Positions 48,148-57,358 are shown, counted from the stretch's first letter. The stretch: 64,000 nt of DNA from Brevundimonas albigilva (GCF_023503965.1 NZ_CP097298.1:947001-1011000), one strand, 5' to 3'. Program-made: numbers and translations. Notes: generated from the sequence alone by a model not told the origin.

Positions 48148-49653
48148 TCACCCGATCGCCGTGACGCGCACGGCGCCCGGCGCGCCCGCCCCGCCCGCGC
48201 CGGACAGGCTCTGGCCCGCGCCGCCGCCGCCTCCGCCGCCGCCGTAAAGGCCGCCCGCGCCGCCCGGCTGTCCCGACCCCGAGGCCAGGGCGCCGGCTCC
48301 GCCGCCGCCGCCGCCCGCCATCGACAGGGCCGCCGATGGCGCATCGCCTCCCGCGCCGCCGGAACTGGCGCCGCCCGTCCCGCCTTGGCCGGGTCTCAGG
48401 ATCACCGCGCCCGCGCCGCCGGCCCCGCCCTGGCGCGCCGCGTTGGAGGCGCTCAAGCCCCCACCCGCGCCGCCCCCGCCTGGTCCGGACGGCAGGGCCG
48501 ACGCGGCGCCCGCTCCCGCCGTGCCGGAGATGGAGGACGCCCCGCCGCCGTTGGCCGGCTGCACGCCGCCGCCGCCCGCGCCCGCCGCGCCCGAGGCGGC
48601 CAGTCCCCCGCCGCCGCCCAGGCCGCCGTGGGCCTGGAGGATCGTCTCGCCGTTCAGCCGGACGCCGCTGACGCCGCCGGCGGCCCCGGCCTGTCCCGCT
48701 CCGCTGACGGCCGCCCCGCCCGCGCCGCCCGGTCCGACGTCGATCAGGATGTCGCCGTCCAGGACGGCCGCGGGCCAGCGCGCTTCGGACACGCCGCCCG
48801 CGCCGCCGCCCCCGCCGCCGTAACGGACCGTGCCCGCCGCCCCGGCCATGCCGGACCCGCCGCCGCCGCCGCCGCCGATGGCCACGACCTCGATCCACCG
48901 CGCCCAGGCGGGCGGCGAATAGGCGGCGTCGGCGGTGAACAGGACGCTTTCGACCCGCGCGGCCCCCTGGTCGAACGACACCCGGCCGGTGGCGCGGTCC
49001 ACCGACCAGGCGGTGCGCCAGGTTCCGCCGTCCGCGCTGACCTTCAGGCTCAGGTCGTCGTTTCCGACCAGCCCCAGCTCGGCTCGGCCGCCGTAGCCGC
49101 TCTGGAACAACAGCGACAGCACGTCGCCCGCCGCCTCCTTGTTCAGCGTCATCCGCAGGTCGCCGTCGCCGCTTTCTCCGGCGCCCAGGGCCGTGAACAG
49201 CAGCTTGTTGACCTTGGCCGCGAAGGGATTGGCCGCGTCCGCCGTGGTGTTGATCCCCAGCCGCAGCACGCTCAGCGCGTCGCCGCTCGCCCCGCCGATC
49301 CAGTCCGCCAACGACGTCCAGCCGGCGTCCGTTCGCGTCACCACCTCCTCGGCGTCCAGCACCACGGCCAGCAGGCCCCGCGGCGCCGGAACGACCGCCC
49401 AGCCGCCCGCCTCGTAACGCATCAGGTCGCCCGCCGCCCGGCCGCTCCAGCCGGCGCCGGTCGGATCGTCGGGCAGGATGTAGAGGTCGCCCTCGCCCGG
49501 CGCGGCGGGAGCCTCGGCGGTCGTGCGGCTGATCACGGCGGTCTGCAGCAGGGCGTCCAGCCGCGTCAGGGCGGTGTTCAGGGTCACGTGCTTCTGCATC
49601 TGGCCCGCGGCCAGATAGGGCAGCGCCAGGCGGGCGCTGAAGTCGTCGCTCAT
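48148..49653 (-). CDS. DUF2793 tail-fibre protein with glycine-rich C-terminal domain
   Basis: A 501-residue protein. Residues 1-110 are the DUF2793 domain (RLALPYLAAGQMQKHVTLNT, GEGDLYILPDDPTGAGW), which in alphaproteobacterial prophages and gene transfer agents marks tail fibres. Residues about 110-245 are beta-rich (FAAKVNKLLFTALGAGESGD, AWSVDRATGRVSFDQGAARV). From about 260 to the end (GAVRVTAIG) it is extremely Gly-rich with runs of six to eight Gly, reminiscent of polyglycine-II sandwich tips of phage adhesins. ATG 49653 is chosen for its GGAG site. No other structural phage genes are visible upstream. Confidence 0.85.
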   Translation of the reverse strand: MSDDFSARLALPYLAAGQMQKHVTLNTALTRLDALLQTAVISRTTAEAPAAPGEGDLYILPDDPTGAGWSGRAAGDLMRYEAGGWAVVPAPRGLLAVVLDAEEVVTRTDAGWTSLADWIGGASGDALSVLRLGINTTADAANPFAAKVNKLLFTALGAGESGDGDLRMTLNKEAAGDVLSLLFQSGYGGRAELGLVGNDDLSLKVSADGGTWRTAWSVDRATGRVSFDQGAARVESVLFTADAAYSPPAWARWIEVVAIGGGGGGGSGMAGAAGTVRYGGGGGGAGGVSEARWPAAVLDGDILIDVGPGGAGGAAVSGAGQAGAAGGVSGVRLNGETILQAHGGLGGGGGLAASGAAGAGGGGVQPANGGGASSISGTAGAGAASALPSGPGGGGAGGGLSASNAARQGGAGGAGAVILRPGQGGTGGASSGGAGGDAPSAALSMAGGGGGGAGALASGSGQPGGAGGLYGGGGGGGGAGQSLSGAGGAGAPGAVRVTAIG

Positions 49654-49795
49654 CGCAATCTCCATCGGTGTGGAGATCAGCCTGACTCAGCCGCCGACCC
49701 AGGCGCGCCGCTCGTCGTTTCGACCCGTCAAGCCGTTGATCGCGAACGCGACTTTCTTCGGAATTGGGATGGCTGGCGGCGTCCGGCGCGCGCAA

Positions 49796-50257
49796 TCAGT
49801 CGTGCAGATAGACGATGCGCTTCAGCTTGGGGTCGTCTCGCACCGTGGCCAGGTGCCGCTCGTGATCGCCGCTGGCGCGCGCCGCCGCCTCGTTGTCCTC
49901 GACCCAGTGGGTCGCCTCGATATGTTTCTGCAGGGCGCGGGCGGCCAGCAGCTGCCCGGGAAAGAAGGTGTCCACCAGATCGCCCGCCAGGGGGACGGTT
50001 CCCGTGGCCGTGTCGACGGCCATGTAGGCGGCCATGCGCGCCAGCACCGCCGGCGTGGCCCGCGCCCGCGTCGCCTGCCACATCAGCCACCCCGCCGTGC
50101 CGACGGTATAGGCCGTGCCCACCACCGGAACCCAGGTCAGCAGGGCGTCCATGCCGAAGCCGACGGGACCGATGCCGATGACCCGGTCCGAAAGCTTCTT
50201 CACGCCCTCGACATTGGCCCAGATCTTCTCGATATCCGCGATGGTCCGCCCGGCCAT
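49796..50257 (-). CDS. DUF4112 membrane protein
   Basis: A 153-residue protein with the DUF4112 core: LSDRVIGIGPVGFGMDALLT (family IPGTNIRFGLD-like entry), WVPVVGTAYTVGTAGWLMWQ as first membrane hairpin, and MAAYMAVDTATGTVPLAGDL followed by VDTFFPGQLLAARALQ. Function unknown. It is divergent from the EEP gene with a 32-base gap, so promoters must overlap. Confidence 0.88.
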   Translation of the reverse strand: MAGRTIADIEKIWANVEGVKKLSDRVIGIGPVGFGMDALLTWVPVVGTAYTVGTAGWLMWQATRARATPAVLARMAAYMAVDTATGTVPLAGDLVDTFFPGQLLAARALQKHIEATHWVEDNEAAARASGDHERHLATVRDDPKLKRIVYLHD

Positions 50258-50289
50258 TGTCCCCTCCTGCCGACGATCAACGCCCGATC

Positions 50290-51275
50290 ATGCCCCTCGT
50301 TCAACCGCAAAGCCTGTCGCTGCCGCTGATCCTGAGATGGGCGGCCAATGCGGTCGCGATCTGCGGCTTCCTGGGCGCGGCGAGCTTCGGCCTGGCGGCG
50401 CTCAGCGGGATCGGCCACCGCTGGGTCGACATCCTGGCCCAGTTCACCGCGCCGGTGCTGATGGCGGCCCTGATCGCCGCCCTGGCCTGCCTGATCCTGC
50501 GCCTTTGGCCGGCCGCCGTCGCGGGCGGCCTGGCCTGCCTGGTGCTGGCCGTCGCGGTCTGGCCGCAGTGGACGCCCCCAAGGGCCGGCCCCAGGCGGGC
50601 GCGCCGATCGTGCGGGTCTATTCCGCCAACGTCTGGGCCCTGAACACCGATGTCGCGGCCATGGCCCGGTCCATCGCCGCCGCCGACGCCGACGTGGTGA
50701 TCCTGGTGGAGTTCGGCGACGCCCCGGCCGCCCGCATCGACCAGGTGCTGGCCGGCTATCCGCATCGCGCCCTGCTGGGGCGGATCGACCGACCCGGCGG
50801 CCCGGCCCGGTCGGTGATCGCGTCTCGCCGTCCGATCCTGCGCCAGCTGCCCGATCCGCCGGACGGCCTCAGCACCGTGGGCGCCGTCGTCGATACGGCC
50901 CTGGGTCCGATCACCGTCTTCGGCGTCCACCTGACCCGCCCGTGGCCGTTCCAGTATCAGTGGGGCCAGATCACCCAGGTCATGGCCCTGGACGCGCGCC
51001 GGCGCGCCGCGCCCGACCATCCGGTCATCGCCGCCGGCGATTTCAACAGCGTCTCGACCGCGCGCATCGGCCGGCAGATGAAGACCGACCTGGGCCTGGT
51101 CCCCGCGCCCGGCTGGCCCGGCACCTGGCCCAGCCGACTGCCCGCCTTCCTGGGCATCACGATCGACCAGGTCTGGCGTTCGCCCGACCTGGCCCTGCTG
51201 TCGCGCCGCCTGGGAGAGCCGACCGGATCAGACCACCGCCCGGTCGTCACCGAATTCACCCGCGCGGCCGAATAA
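50290..51275 (+). pseudogene. Membrane-anchored endonuclease/exonuclease/phosphatase-family protein; frame broken once
   Basis: About 328 residues after adding one C in the C5 run at 50575-50579, which joins WPQWTPPKGRPQAGAPIVRVYSA. The N-terminal 95 residues contain three membrane helices (AVAICGFLGAASFGLAALSG; TAPVLMAALIAALACLILRL; AVAGGLACLVLAVAV). The C-terminal EEP domain shows YSANVWALN, VILVEF, IAAGDFNSVS and GSDHRPVVTEF, covering the metal and catalytic Asn/Asp/His residues. It is likely a periplasm-facing phosphodiesterase. It converges with cca, overlapping by 20 bases. Confidence 0.88.
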
Positions 51276-52464
51276 GCGCCCGCAGCCGCGCCTCGTGCCC
51301 GTCGGACGGAAAGTCGGCGGCGATCCAGTCCGCCTCGAACGCCTTGAGCAGGCGCCCCGTCTCGGGCCCGGGCGCAACGCCCAGCCGCGCCAGGTCGTGT
51401 CCGCCCACCGGCATCCGCGGCGGCGTCCAGGTTTCGGCCAGGACGCGCAGCGGCGCGCCGTCGCCGCCGCCCTTCGCCTCGGCCCGCGCCAGACGATCCT
51501 CGAACGCCGCCCGGCCTAGCCGATAGAGGGCCGCGCGCGCCGCCGCCGGCGCCGCGCCCGGCGCGACCGGCGGTCCGTCCGCGACCATGACGGCCAGCCG
51601 ATCCCGCAGCGCGTTCGACAGGCGCAAACGCCGGGCCGCCGCCCTCACCGCCGCCTCGTCTTCCGGCAACAGGGCCGACAGCCTCAGCGCAGGATCGGGG
51701 CTGAGGGCGCACATGGCCTCGAACATCGCCGGCGGTTCGGCTTCGGGCAGGATCTGCGCCAGCACGCCGCTGTCCGTCATGGCGCGCAGGGCCGGGCGCG
51801 GATCGGGCGCGGCCAGCAGTTTCAGCAGTTCCTTCGACACCCGCTCGGCCGACAGGCGCGCCATGCCGTCCTTCAGCCGCGTGCACGCCGCCAGACCCGC
51901 CGCGTCGGGCGCGCCCCGGCCGTACCAGGCGTAGAAGCGGAAGAAGCGCAGGATGCGCAGATAGTCCTCGCGGATCCGGGTCTCGGCCTCGCCCACGAAG
52001 ACGACCCGCCCGGCAGCCGCATCCGCCAACCCGCCCCCCATCGGATCGAACACCGTACCCTGCGCATCGGCGTAGAGGGCGTTCAGCCGGAAGTCCCGCC
52101 GCGCCGCGTCCTCGGCCCAGTCCTCGGTGAAGGCCACGACCGCGCGCCTCCCGTCCGTCTCCACGTCGCGCCGCAGGGTGGTGATCTCATAGGGCCGGCG
52201 CCCCGAGACGCCCGTGACCGTTCCATGCTCGACGCCCGTGGGCACGGCCTTCAGGCCCGCCGCCTTCAGCGCCTGGATCGTCTGTTCGGGCCTCAGGCGG
52301 GTGGCGATGTCGATGTCGTCGACCGGTTGGCCCATCAGGCTGTTGCGAACGCAGCCGCCGACGAAGCGGGCGCAGTCTGTCCCGCCCGCCGCCGCCAACG
52401 CCGCCATCACCGCCCGCGTCGAGGCCGCGCGCAGCCACGGCTGGTCCGCCATCGAGGCCGTCAC
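51256..52464 (-). CDS. CCA tRNA nucleotidyltransferase / poly(A) polymerase family
   Basis: A class II nucleotidyltransferase of about 402 residues. N-terminal FVGGCVRNSLMGQPVDDIDI supplies the G-G-x-V-R and D-x-D catalytic motifs, RRDFRLNALYADAQG and IREDYLRILRFFRFYAWYG the nucleotide-specificity and neck helices, and AERVSKELLKLL the body. It would add CCA to tRNA 3' ends; a poly(A) polymerase role is less likely. The GTG at 52464 is chosen because it overlaps the NUDIX stop (GTGA) and has GAGGA five bases upstream; ATG 52452 is the alternative. The family D in GGxVRD is Asn here. Confidence 0.92.
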   Translation of the reverse strand: MTASMADQPWLRAASTRAVMAALAAAGGTDCARFVGGCVRNSLMGQPVDDIDIATRLRPEQTIQALKAAGLKAVPTGVEHGTVTGVSGRRPYEITTLRRDVETDGRRAVVAFTEDWAEDAARRDFRLNALYADAQGTVFDPMGGGLADAAAGRVVFVGEAETRIREDYLRILRFFRFYAWYGRGAPDAAGLAACTRLKDGMARLSAERVSKELLKLLAAPDPRPALRAMTDSGVLAQILPEAEPPAMFEAMCALSPDPALRLSALLPEDEAAVRAAARRLRLSNALRDRLAVMVADGPPVAPGAAPAAARAALYRLGRAAFEDRLARAEAKGGGDGAPLRVLAETWTPPRMPVGGHDLARLGVAPGPETGRLLKAFEADWIAADFPSDGHEARLRALIRPRG

Positions 52465-53123
52465 GCCGCGTCCTCGCCGGCGGCGGCGCCGGGCGCGGCC
52501 TCGTCGCCATAGAGGCGCGCGTGCAGCCCCTTCAGTATGCCCGCGGTCGCCCCCCAGATGTAGCGCTCTCCCCACGGCATGGCCCAGAACCAGCGCCGCA
52601 GACCCGCGTCGACATCGTAGAAGTCCTGGCGGTGGTTGGCCGCGTCCATCAGGAAGTCCCAGGGCGTCTCGAACACCTCGGCCACCTCGTCCGGCGACGG
52701 CGTGACGCGCGGCGGCTCGCGCAGCCAGCCGACCACCGGCGTCACCAGGAAGCCCGTGCCGGTCTCATAGGCGTCCGACAGGCCCAGGACCTCCACCGCC
52801 GCCGGGGCCAACGCCACCTCCTCGTCCGCTTCGCGCAGGGCGGCGGTCACGGCGTCCTCGCCGGGGTCCAGCCGCCCGCCCGGAAAGGCGATCTGGCCGG
52901 TGTGGCTGGCCAGGGTGTCGGCCCGGCGGGTCAACAGCACCGTCGCCCCTTCCGCGCGCGCCACCACGGGCACCAGCACCGCCGCAGGCCTCAGCTCGGC
53001 CTTCACCCGGTTCATCGTCGGGTTCAGGTCGAAGTCGGACCGCGCAGCCTGGAAGCCCGGCCGCCAACTGTCGACCGGCGCCAGCCGCTCGACCAGCCGC
53101 GTCCTCAGCGTCTCCAGGCTCAC
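52461..53123 (-). CDS. NUDIX CoA pyrophosphatase (NudL/YeaB type)
   Basis: A 220-residue NUDIX hydrolase. The box GGRLDPGEDAVTAALREADE continuing EVAL fits GX5EX7REUXEEXGU, and the preceding LLTRRADTLASHTGQIAFPG is the UPF0035/CoA-specific motif. It would split coenzyme A derivatives into 4'-phosphopantetheine and 3',5'-ADP. It starts with GTG at 53123 overlapping the DUF1285 stop, and its own stop overlaps cca, so the three are a tightly coupled operon. Confidence 0.93.
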   Translation of the reverse strand: MSLETLRTRLVERLAPVDSWRPGFQAARSDFDLNPTMNRVKAELRPAAVLVPVVARAEGATVLLTRRADTLASHTGQIAFPGGRLDPGEDAVTAALREADEEVALAPAAVEVLGLSDAYETGTGFLVTPVVGWLREPPRVTPSPDEVAEVFETPWDFLMDAANHRQDFYDVDAGLRRWFWAMPWGERYIWGATAGILKGLHARLYGDEAAPGAAAGEDAA

Positions 53124-53677
53124 GACAGCGCCCCCAGATCGAACGCCTGGCCGGCCGAGCGCAGCACCAGTCGCCCGTCGACCGCCTCGGCCGCCTCGAC
53201 CATGTCGTAGAAGACCGGCCGCACGATCCGCGCCCACAAGTCCCGCCGCACATGGAGGCGCGGGCGCGGCTCGCCCGTCGCCGCGTCGGTCTCGACGACG
53301 ATGGGATTGGCCGCATCGACGCGAACCTCGTCGCCGACGTCGGTCGTGAAGATCAGCGCGTCGCGCTCGCGGCGCATGGCCACCGCGCGGAACGGCAGAT
53401 CCTCCACCCCGATCCGCAGTTTCTCGACCGGCGTGACCAGATGGTAGCCGTCCGGATCCTTGCGCAGGACGGTGGAGAACAGCCGCACCAGCGCCTCGCG
53501 CCCGATGGGCGACCCCTCGTGCATCCATACGCCGTCGGCGCGGATGACGATGTCGATCTCGCCGCAATGCGGCGGATTCCACAGATGCACCGGCGGCAGG
53601 CCGCGCCCCGGCGCCTGGCGGGCGGCCTCGGTGACGGCTTCAAGGCCGGCGCTGGCTTTGGGCGTGATCGTCGTCAT
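53120..53677 (-). CDS. DUF1285 protein
   Basis: A 185-residue protein matching DUF1285: PPVHLWNPPHCGEIDIVIRA, GVWMHEGSPIGREALVRLFS, LRKDPDGYHLVTPVEKLRI and WARIVRPVFYDMVEAAE. The fold is a duplicated beta-domain and the function is unknown. First gene of the DUF1285-NUDIX-cca operon that is common in alphaproteobacteria. Confidence 0.93.
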   Translation of the reverse strand: MTTITPKASAGLEAVTEAARQAPGRGLPPVHLWNPPHCGEIDIVIRADGVWMHEGSPIGREALVRLFSTVLRKDPDGYHLVTPVEKLRIGVEDLPFRAVAMRRERDALIFTTDVGDEVRVDAANPIVVETDAATGEPRPRLHVRRDLWARIVRPVFYDMVEAAEAVDGRLVLRSAGQAFDLGALS

Positions 53678-53720
53678 GTGCGAACATGACTTAGGCCGCT
53701 CGCGCGGTCTCGAAAAGGCG

Positions 53721-54215
53721 TCAGCCGATACGGACAGGGCCCTCGACGCGCTCGACCCCCGCGCCCAGCCAAAGGATCCGCCGCCGGTCCACCGGCCCCG
53801 GCAACGCCGCGCCCGGCGCGGGCTGGAAGCCGAAACGCTCGAAATAGGGCCGGTCGCCGACCAGAAGCACGCCGCCGACGCCCATTCGGCGCGCCTGGTC
53901 GACGCAGGCCTGCACCAGTTCGGCGCCCAGCCCGTCGCTGCGCGCGGCCTGGTCCACGGCGATCGGGCCCAGAAACAGCGCGCGCGTTTCGCCGACCAGG
54001 ATGGGCCACAGCCGGACCGAACCGATCACCCGGTCGTCCTGGCGCGCCACGAAACCGGCGCTTGGGGTCGAGCCCTCTCGCAGCCGCTCGGCCGTCTTGG
54101 CGAAACGGCCCGGCCCAAACGCGGCCAGGACCAGCGCCTCCACGCCTTCGGCGTCGGCCGGGGTCTCGGCGTCGATGCGGCTGGCGGCCGAGGGCTGGAC
54201 GAGGGCGTGCGACAT
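53721..54215 (-). CDS. GNAT N-acetyltransferase (YhbS-like)
   Basis: A 164-residue acetyltransferase. ALVLAAFGPGRFAKTAERLR at the N-terminus, VIGSVRLWPILVG as beta-4, LGPIAVDQAARSDGLGAELV as the acetyl-CoA pyrophosphate motif (variant R-S-D-G-L-G) and GVLLVGDRPYFERFGF near the C-terminus, which is typical of YhbS-type GNATs. Substrate unknown. ATG 54215 is chosen over an upstream GTG because it fits the family N-terminus. Separated by 43 bases from the DUF1285 gene on the same strand. Confidence 0.87.
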   Translation of the reverse strand: MSHALVQPSAASRIDAETPADAEGVEALVLAAFGPGRFAKTAERLREGSTPSAGFVARQDDRVIGSVRLWPILVGETRALFLGPIAVDQAARSDGLGAELVQACVDQARRMGVGGVLLVGDRPYFERFGFQPAPGAALPGPVDRRRILWLGAGVERVEGPVRIG

Positions 54216-54282
54216 GGGCGCTCCGGTGCGGGCGCGCGCACCTAGGACCAAAGCGGCGCCAAATCAAGGCGCGCGGTTCGCC

Positions 54283-55056
54283 TCAGCCCGCCTTGGAGAA
54301 GTCCGGCGCCCGCTTCTGGGTGAAGGCCATGAAGGCCTCCATCGCCTCCGGGCTCTTCATCTGCGATCCGAAGGCCTCGCCCTCGCGCTGCATCCGCGTC
54401 CACAAGGCCTCGGCGTCGCGCATCAGGCGCTTGGTCTTGCGGATCGAATTGGGCGCGCGCGCCGCCAGGGCGGCGGCCAGGGCGGCGGCCGTCTCTTCGA
54501 CCTGGCTGGCCGGAACCGCCCGGTTGGCCAGGCCCCAGGCCAGGGCCGTGCGGCCGTCGATCGCCTCGCCCAGGGCGAACAGTTCAAAGGCGCGCTGGTG
54601 ACCGATCGCCGCCGGCAGCAGCAGGCTGGACGCCGCCTCCGGCGCCAGGGCCAGATTGACGAACGGGACCGACAGCAGGGCGTCCTCGGCAACGACCACC
54701 ATGTCGCAATGAAGCAGCATGGTCAGGCCGATGCCGACGGCCCGCCCCCTGACGGCCGCCACCAACGGCTTGTCCAGATCCGCCAGGGCCTTCAGGAAAC
54801 GGAACACCGCCATGTCGAAGGGCTGCTCCGTCTGCGAACCGATGGCGATGAAGTCGCCGATGTCGTTGCCGGCCGAGAAACTGTCGCCCTCGGCCTTCAG
54901 CAGCACCGCCCGGACGGCGGCGTCGGCGCGCGCGCGCTCGGTCGCCTCCGACAGGGCGGCGTACATGGCCTGGGTGATGGCGTTCTTCTTGTCGGGGCGC
55001 GCCATCACGATGCTGAGCACGCCGTCGTCGAGATCGGTGCGGATGTGTTCGCTCAT
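54283..55056 (-). CDS. Enoyl-CoA hydratase/isomerase (crotonase) family protein
   Basis: A 257-residue crotonase. SIVMARPDKKNAITQAMYAA, the oxyanion-hole segment DSFSAGNDIGDF, the second oxyanion region VRGRAVGIGLTMLLHCDMVV, and ALAPEAASSLLLPAAIGHQR. The Glu pair of true hydratases is not clear: the first position is Gly in VGIGLTML and the second lies near ALAPEAAS (one Glu), which fits the isomerase/PaaG-like branch. The start overlaps the MBL stop in a TGATG, indicating coupled expression in acyl-CoA metabolism. Confidence 0.9.
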   Translation of the reverse strand: MSEHIRTDLDDGVLSIVMARPDKKNAITQAMYAALSEATERARADAAVRAVLLKAEGDSFSAGNDIGDFIAIGSQTEQPFDMAVFRFLKALADLDKPLVAAVRGRAVGIGLTMLLHCDMVVVAEDALLSVPFVNLALAPEAASSLLLPAAIGHQRAFELFALGEAIDGRTALAWGLANRAVPASQVEETAAALAAALAARAPNSIRKTKRLMRDAEALWTRMQREGEAFGSQMKSPEAMEAFMAFTQKRAPDFSKAG

Positions 55057-56095
55057 CAGGCTTCCTCGTCCCTTTCGACGTTCGACCACCAGTCGACGCC
55101 GTTCGTGTCGCGCGTCCGCCGTGCGCGGCCGCGCCTTTCCAGATAGTTGAGGTGCGCCTGGGCCTCGCCCGTGGCCATGCCCAGCATCGCATCCCCCACC
55201 GCCCGGCCGAACACGGCCGGAAAGGCGTCCAGCACCCTAGTCGGTTTCCGCAGCGTCCGTTCAAGTCGTTTCAGCGCGGTTTCGTGCCCGCGCCTCAAGG
55301 CGGCCAGCCGTTCGTGAACGCCTCGGAACGGCTCTCCGTGCGAGGGCAGGATCAAGGCGTGCGCCGGCAACAGGGCGCGCAGCCTGGCCAGGGAGTCCAT
55401 CCAGTCGCCCAGGGGATCGGCGTCCGGCTCGGTCGGCCAGACGGAGACGTTGGAGGAGATGCGCGGCAGGATCTGGTCCCCGGCGATGAAGACGTCGTCG
55501 GACGTCCGCCACAGGCAGACGTGCTCGGGGCTGTGCCCGGCCCCGACCACCACCCGCCATTCCTCGCCGCCGATCGTCAGCGCCTCGCCGTCCTGCAACC
55601 GCGTGAAGGCGCGCGGCAGGGGGCTGACCCCCTTGCCGAACATGCCGTAGCCTTCGCGCCAGGCGGCGATCTGCTGATCGCTCCACCCGGCGGCGCGATA
55701 GAAGACCTCGCCCTCCGGCGGCGCGTCCCCCGCGCTCTCGGCCGCCAGCGTCCGTCCGGTCAGATATTCCGTCCGCGACATCGAAGCGGCGCGCCCGTCC
55801 GCCGACACAGCCAGCCGGCCAGGCCGATGTGGTCGGGATGCATATGGGTGCAGATGACCCGCGTGATCGGCCGCCCCTGCAGCGGACCGGCAAGCAGGGC
55901 CGTCCAGGCCTCGATCGAAGCCGGCGTGTTCAGCCCCGCGTCGATCACGGCCCATCCAGCCCCGTCGTCCAGGACATGGATATTCACGTGGTCGAGTTGG
56001 AACGGCAACGGAAAGCGCGCCCACAGCACGCCTGGCGCGATGTCGTGCGCTTGACCCGGCAAGGGCGCGGCATGATCCAGATATGCCACGTTCAA
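55056..56095 (-). pseudogene. Metallo-beta-lactamase-fold hydrolase; frame broken once
   Basis: About 346 residues once one base is added near 55783, joining LAGWLCRRTGAPL to MSRTEYLTGRTLAAESAGD. The zinc motif HMHPDHIGLAG is complete, with further ligands in VVGAGHSPEHVCLW (His), FIAGDQILPRISSNVSVWP (Asp) and ILPSHGEPF (His). A C-terminal winged-helix-like region (AVGDAMLGMATGEAQAHLNY, LERRGRARR) matches the LACTB2-like MBL subfamily. It is translationally coupled to the crotonase, suggesting a thioesterase-like or detoxifying role in the same pathway; this is inference. Confidence 0.88.
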
Positions 56096-56279
56096 AGCCG
56101 GTCTCGGTGGGCGGATGCAGGGCTTGAACCGTCCAAGTGCGTCTCCATTCGAAACGCTATGGTTAGGCCGGTCAGGCGTTCACGTCCAGGCACGCCGCCT
56201 TATGGTCAACCTTGACGACGCTATCTTCAGGAGACAAGGCTCCCGCAAGACCTTTCCGGCTTGTAATGAGGATTGTCCG

Positions 56280-57254
56280 GTGTTGAAAAAATCGTTGGCC
56301 GCCATGTGCGGCGTCGCTGCTGCTCTTTTGGTTGGCACGCCCGTCTTTTTGACGCCGACTACGGCGTTCGCGGAGATGTCCGGACAGTCCACCCTGCTCC
56401 GCGGTGGTCGCTCCAACGAATATCAGGATCAGCGTGAGCAGCAACGCGAATCGCGTCGCCAACAGCGCGAGGGACGTCAGGAGCGGCAGCAAGAGGCAGC
56501 GCCTGCCGATCCCGAGAAAGCCAAGGCGGATGCCCAGACAGCTCTAACCGCCACCGGCTCGTCATGCTCGGTGACCGAGGCTAAGTTGCTGGGCCAAACG
56601 GCCGAACGGGTCGATCTCTTCGAGGCGGTCTGCGCTACCGGCCCTGGCTATATCGTCGTCGCTTCGACACCGCCTCAGGCCGTGGATTGCGCTCTGCTGG
56701 CGAGCCAGGCCGAAACGGCGCGTGCAGCGGATCCCGCTGCGGACGTGGGAACGCTCTGCACGCTTCCGGCGAACCAGAATATCGCATCCGTCTTCTCCGG
56801 TTATGCGCGCGAAGCCGGCATTTCTTGCGACGTGGACGAAGGTTTGGCGATTGGGCAAACCTCGACCGGTGAAACCGTGTATGAAATCGGCTGCTCCAAC
56901 TCCGACGGCTACTGGCTCGAAAAGACAGCCTCCGGCTGGACCAAGACCCCCTGCCTGCAGATCATGAGCCAAGGCAAGGCGTGCCGCTTTACGACCGTCG
57001 CCGAACAGGTCTCGGATTTGCAAAAGCTGTTTACTGGTACGGACGCCTCGGATTGCACCGTTCAGCAGATCAAGCTGATGGGGCAGAATGCGAATGGCCA
57101 GTTCATTGAGGCCAAATGCGAAGCGGCCGGCACAGGTTACATCGCCCGCATCAAGGATGGTGCGGTTGCCCAGGTTTACGGCTGCCCGGCGCCGACGATC
57201 GGCGGCGGCTGCACATTGACCACTACGCCGGAAGCCGACGCGACCGAACAGTAA
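56280..57254 (+). CDS. Secreted protein with three cysteine-rich repeats, family not recognised
   Basis: A 324-residue protein. GTG 56280 is chosen because GAGGA ends seven bases upstream and yields a signal peptide (KKSLAAMCGVAAALLVGTPV, cleavage near TAFA). Residues about 45-80 are Gln/Arg/Glu-rich and probably disordered or coiled coil (QDQREQQRESRRQQREGRQE). Three repeats of about 45-50 residues follow, at roughly residues 90-145, 175-225 and 245-300. Each has Cys-x-V/D near its start, an L(L/A)GQ-type motif, a Cys about 20 residues later followed by a Gly-Tyr (GPGYIV, SDGYWL, GTGYIA), and a third Cys after about 18 more. It is isolated between the MBL gene and xth. Confidence 0.75.
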   Translation: MLKKSLAAMCGVAAALLVGTPVFLTPTTAFAEMSGQSTLLRGGRSNEYQDQREQQRESRRQQREGRQERQQEAAPADPEKAKADAQTALTATGSSCSVTEAKLLGQTAERVDLFEAVCATGPGYIVVASTPPQAVDCALLASQAETARAADPAADVGTLCTLPANQNIASVFSGYAREAGISCDVDEGLAIGQTSTGETVYEIGCSNSDGYWLEKTASGWTKTPCLQIMSQGKACRFTTVAEQVSDLQKLFTGTDASDCTVQQIKLMGQNANGQFIEAKCEAAGTGYIARIKDGAVAQVYGCPAPTIGGGCTLTTTPEADATEQ

Positions 57255-57358
57255 GCCGTCGCCGCATCACTTCCCAGACGCCGCCGGATCGCAACGGCGG
57301 CGTCTTTGTTTCTGTCGCCCTCTTTCCCCGAACCGAGACGCGGCCTAGCGTCCCCGCC

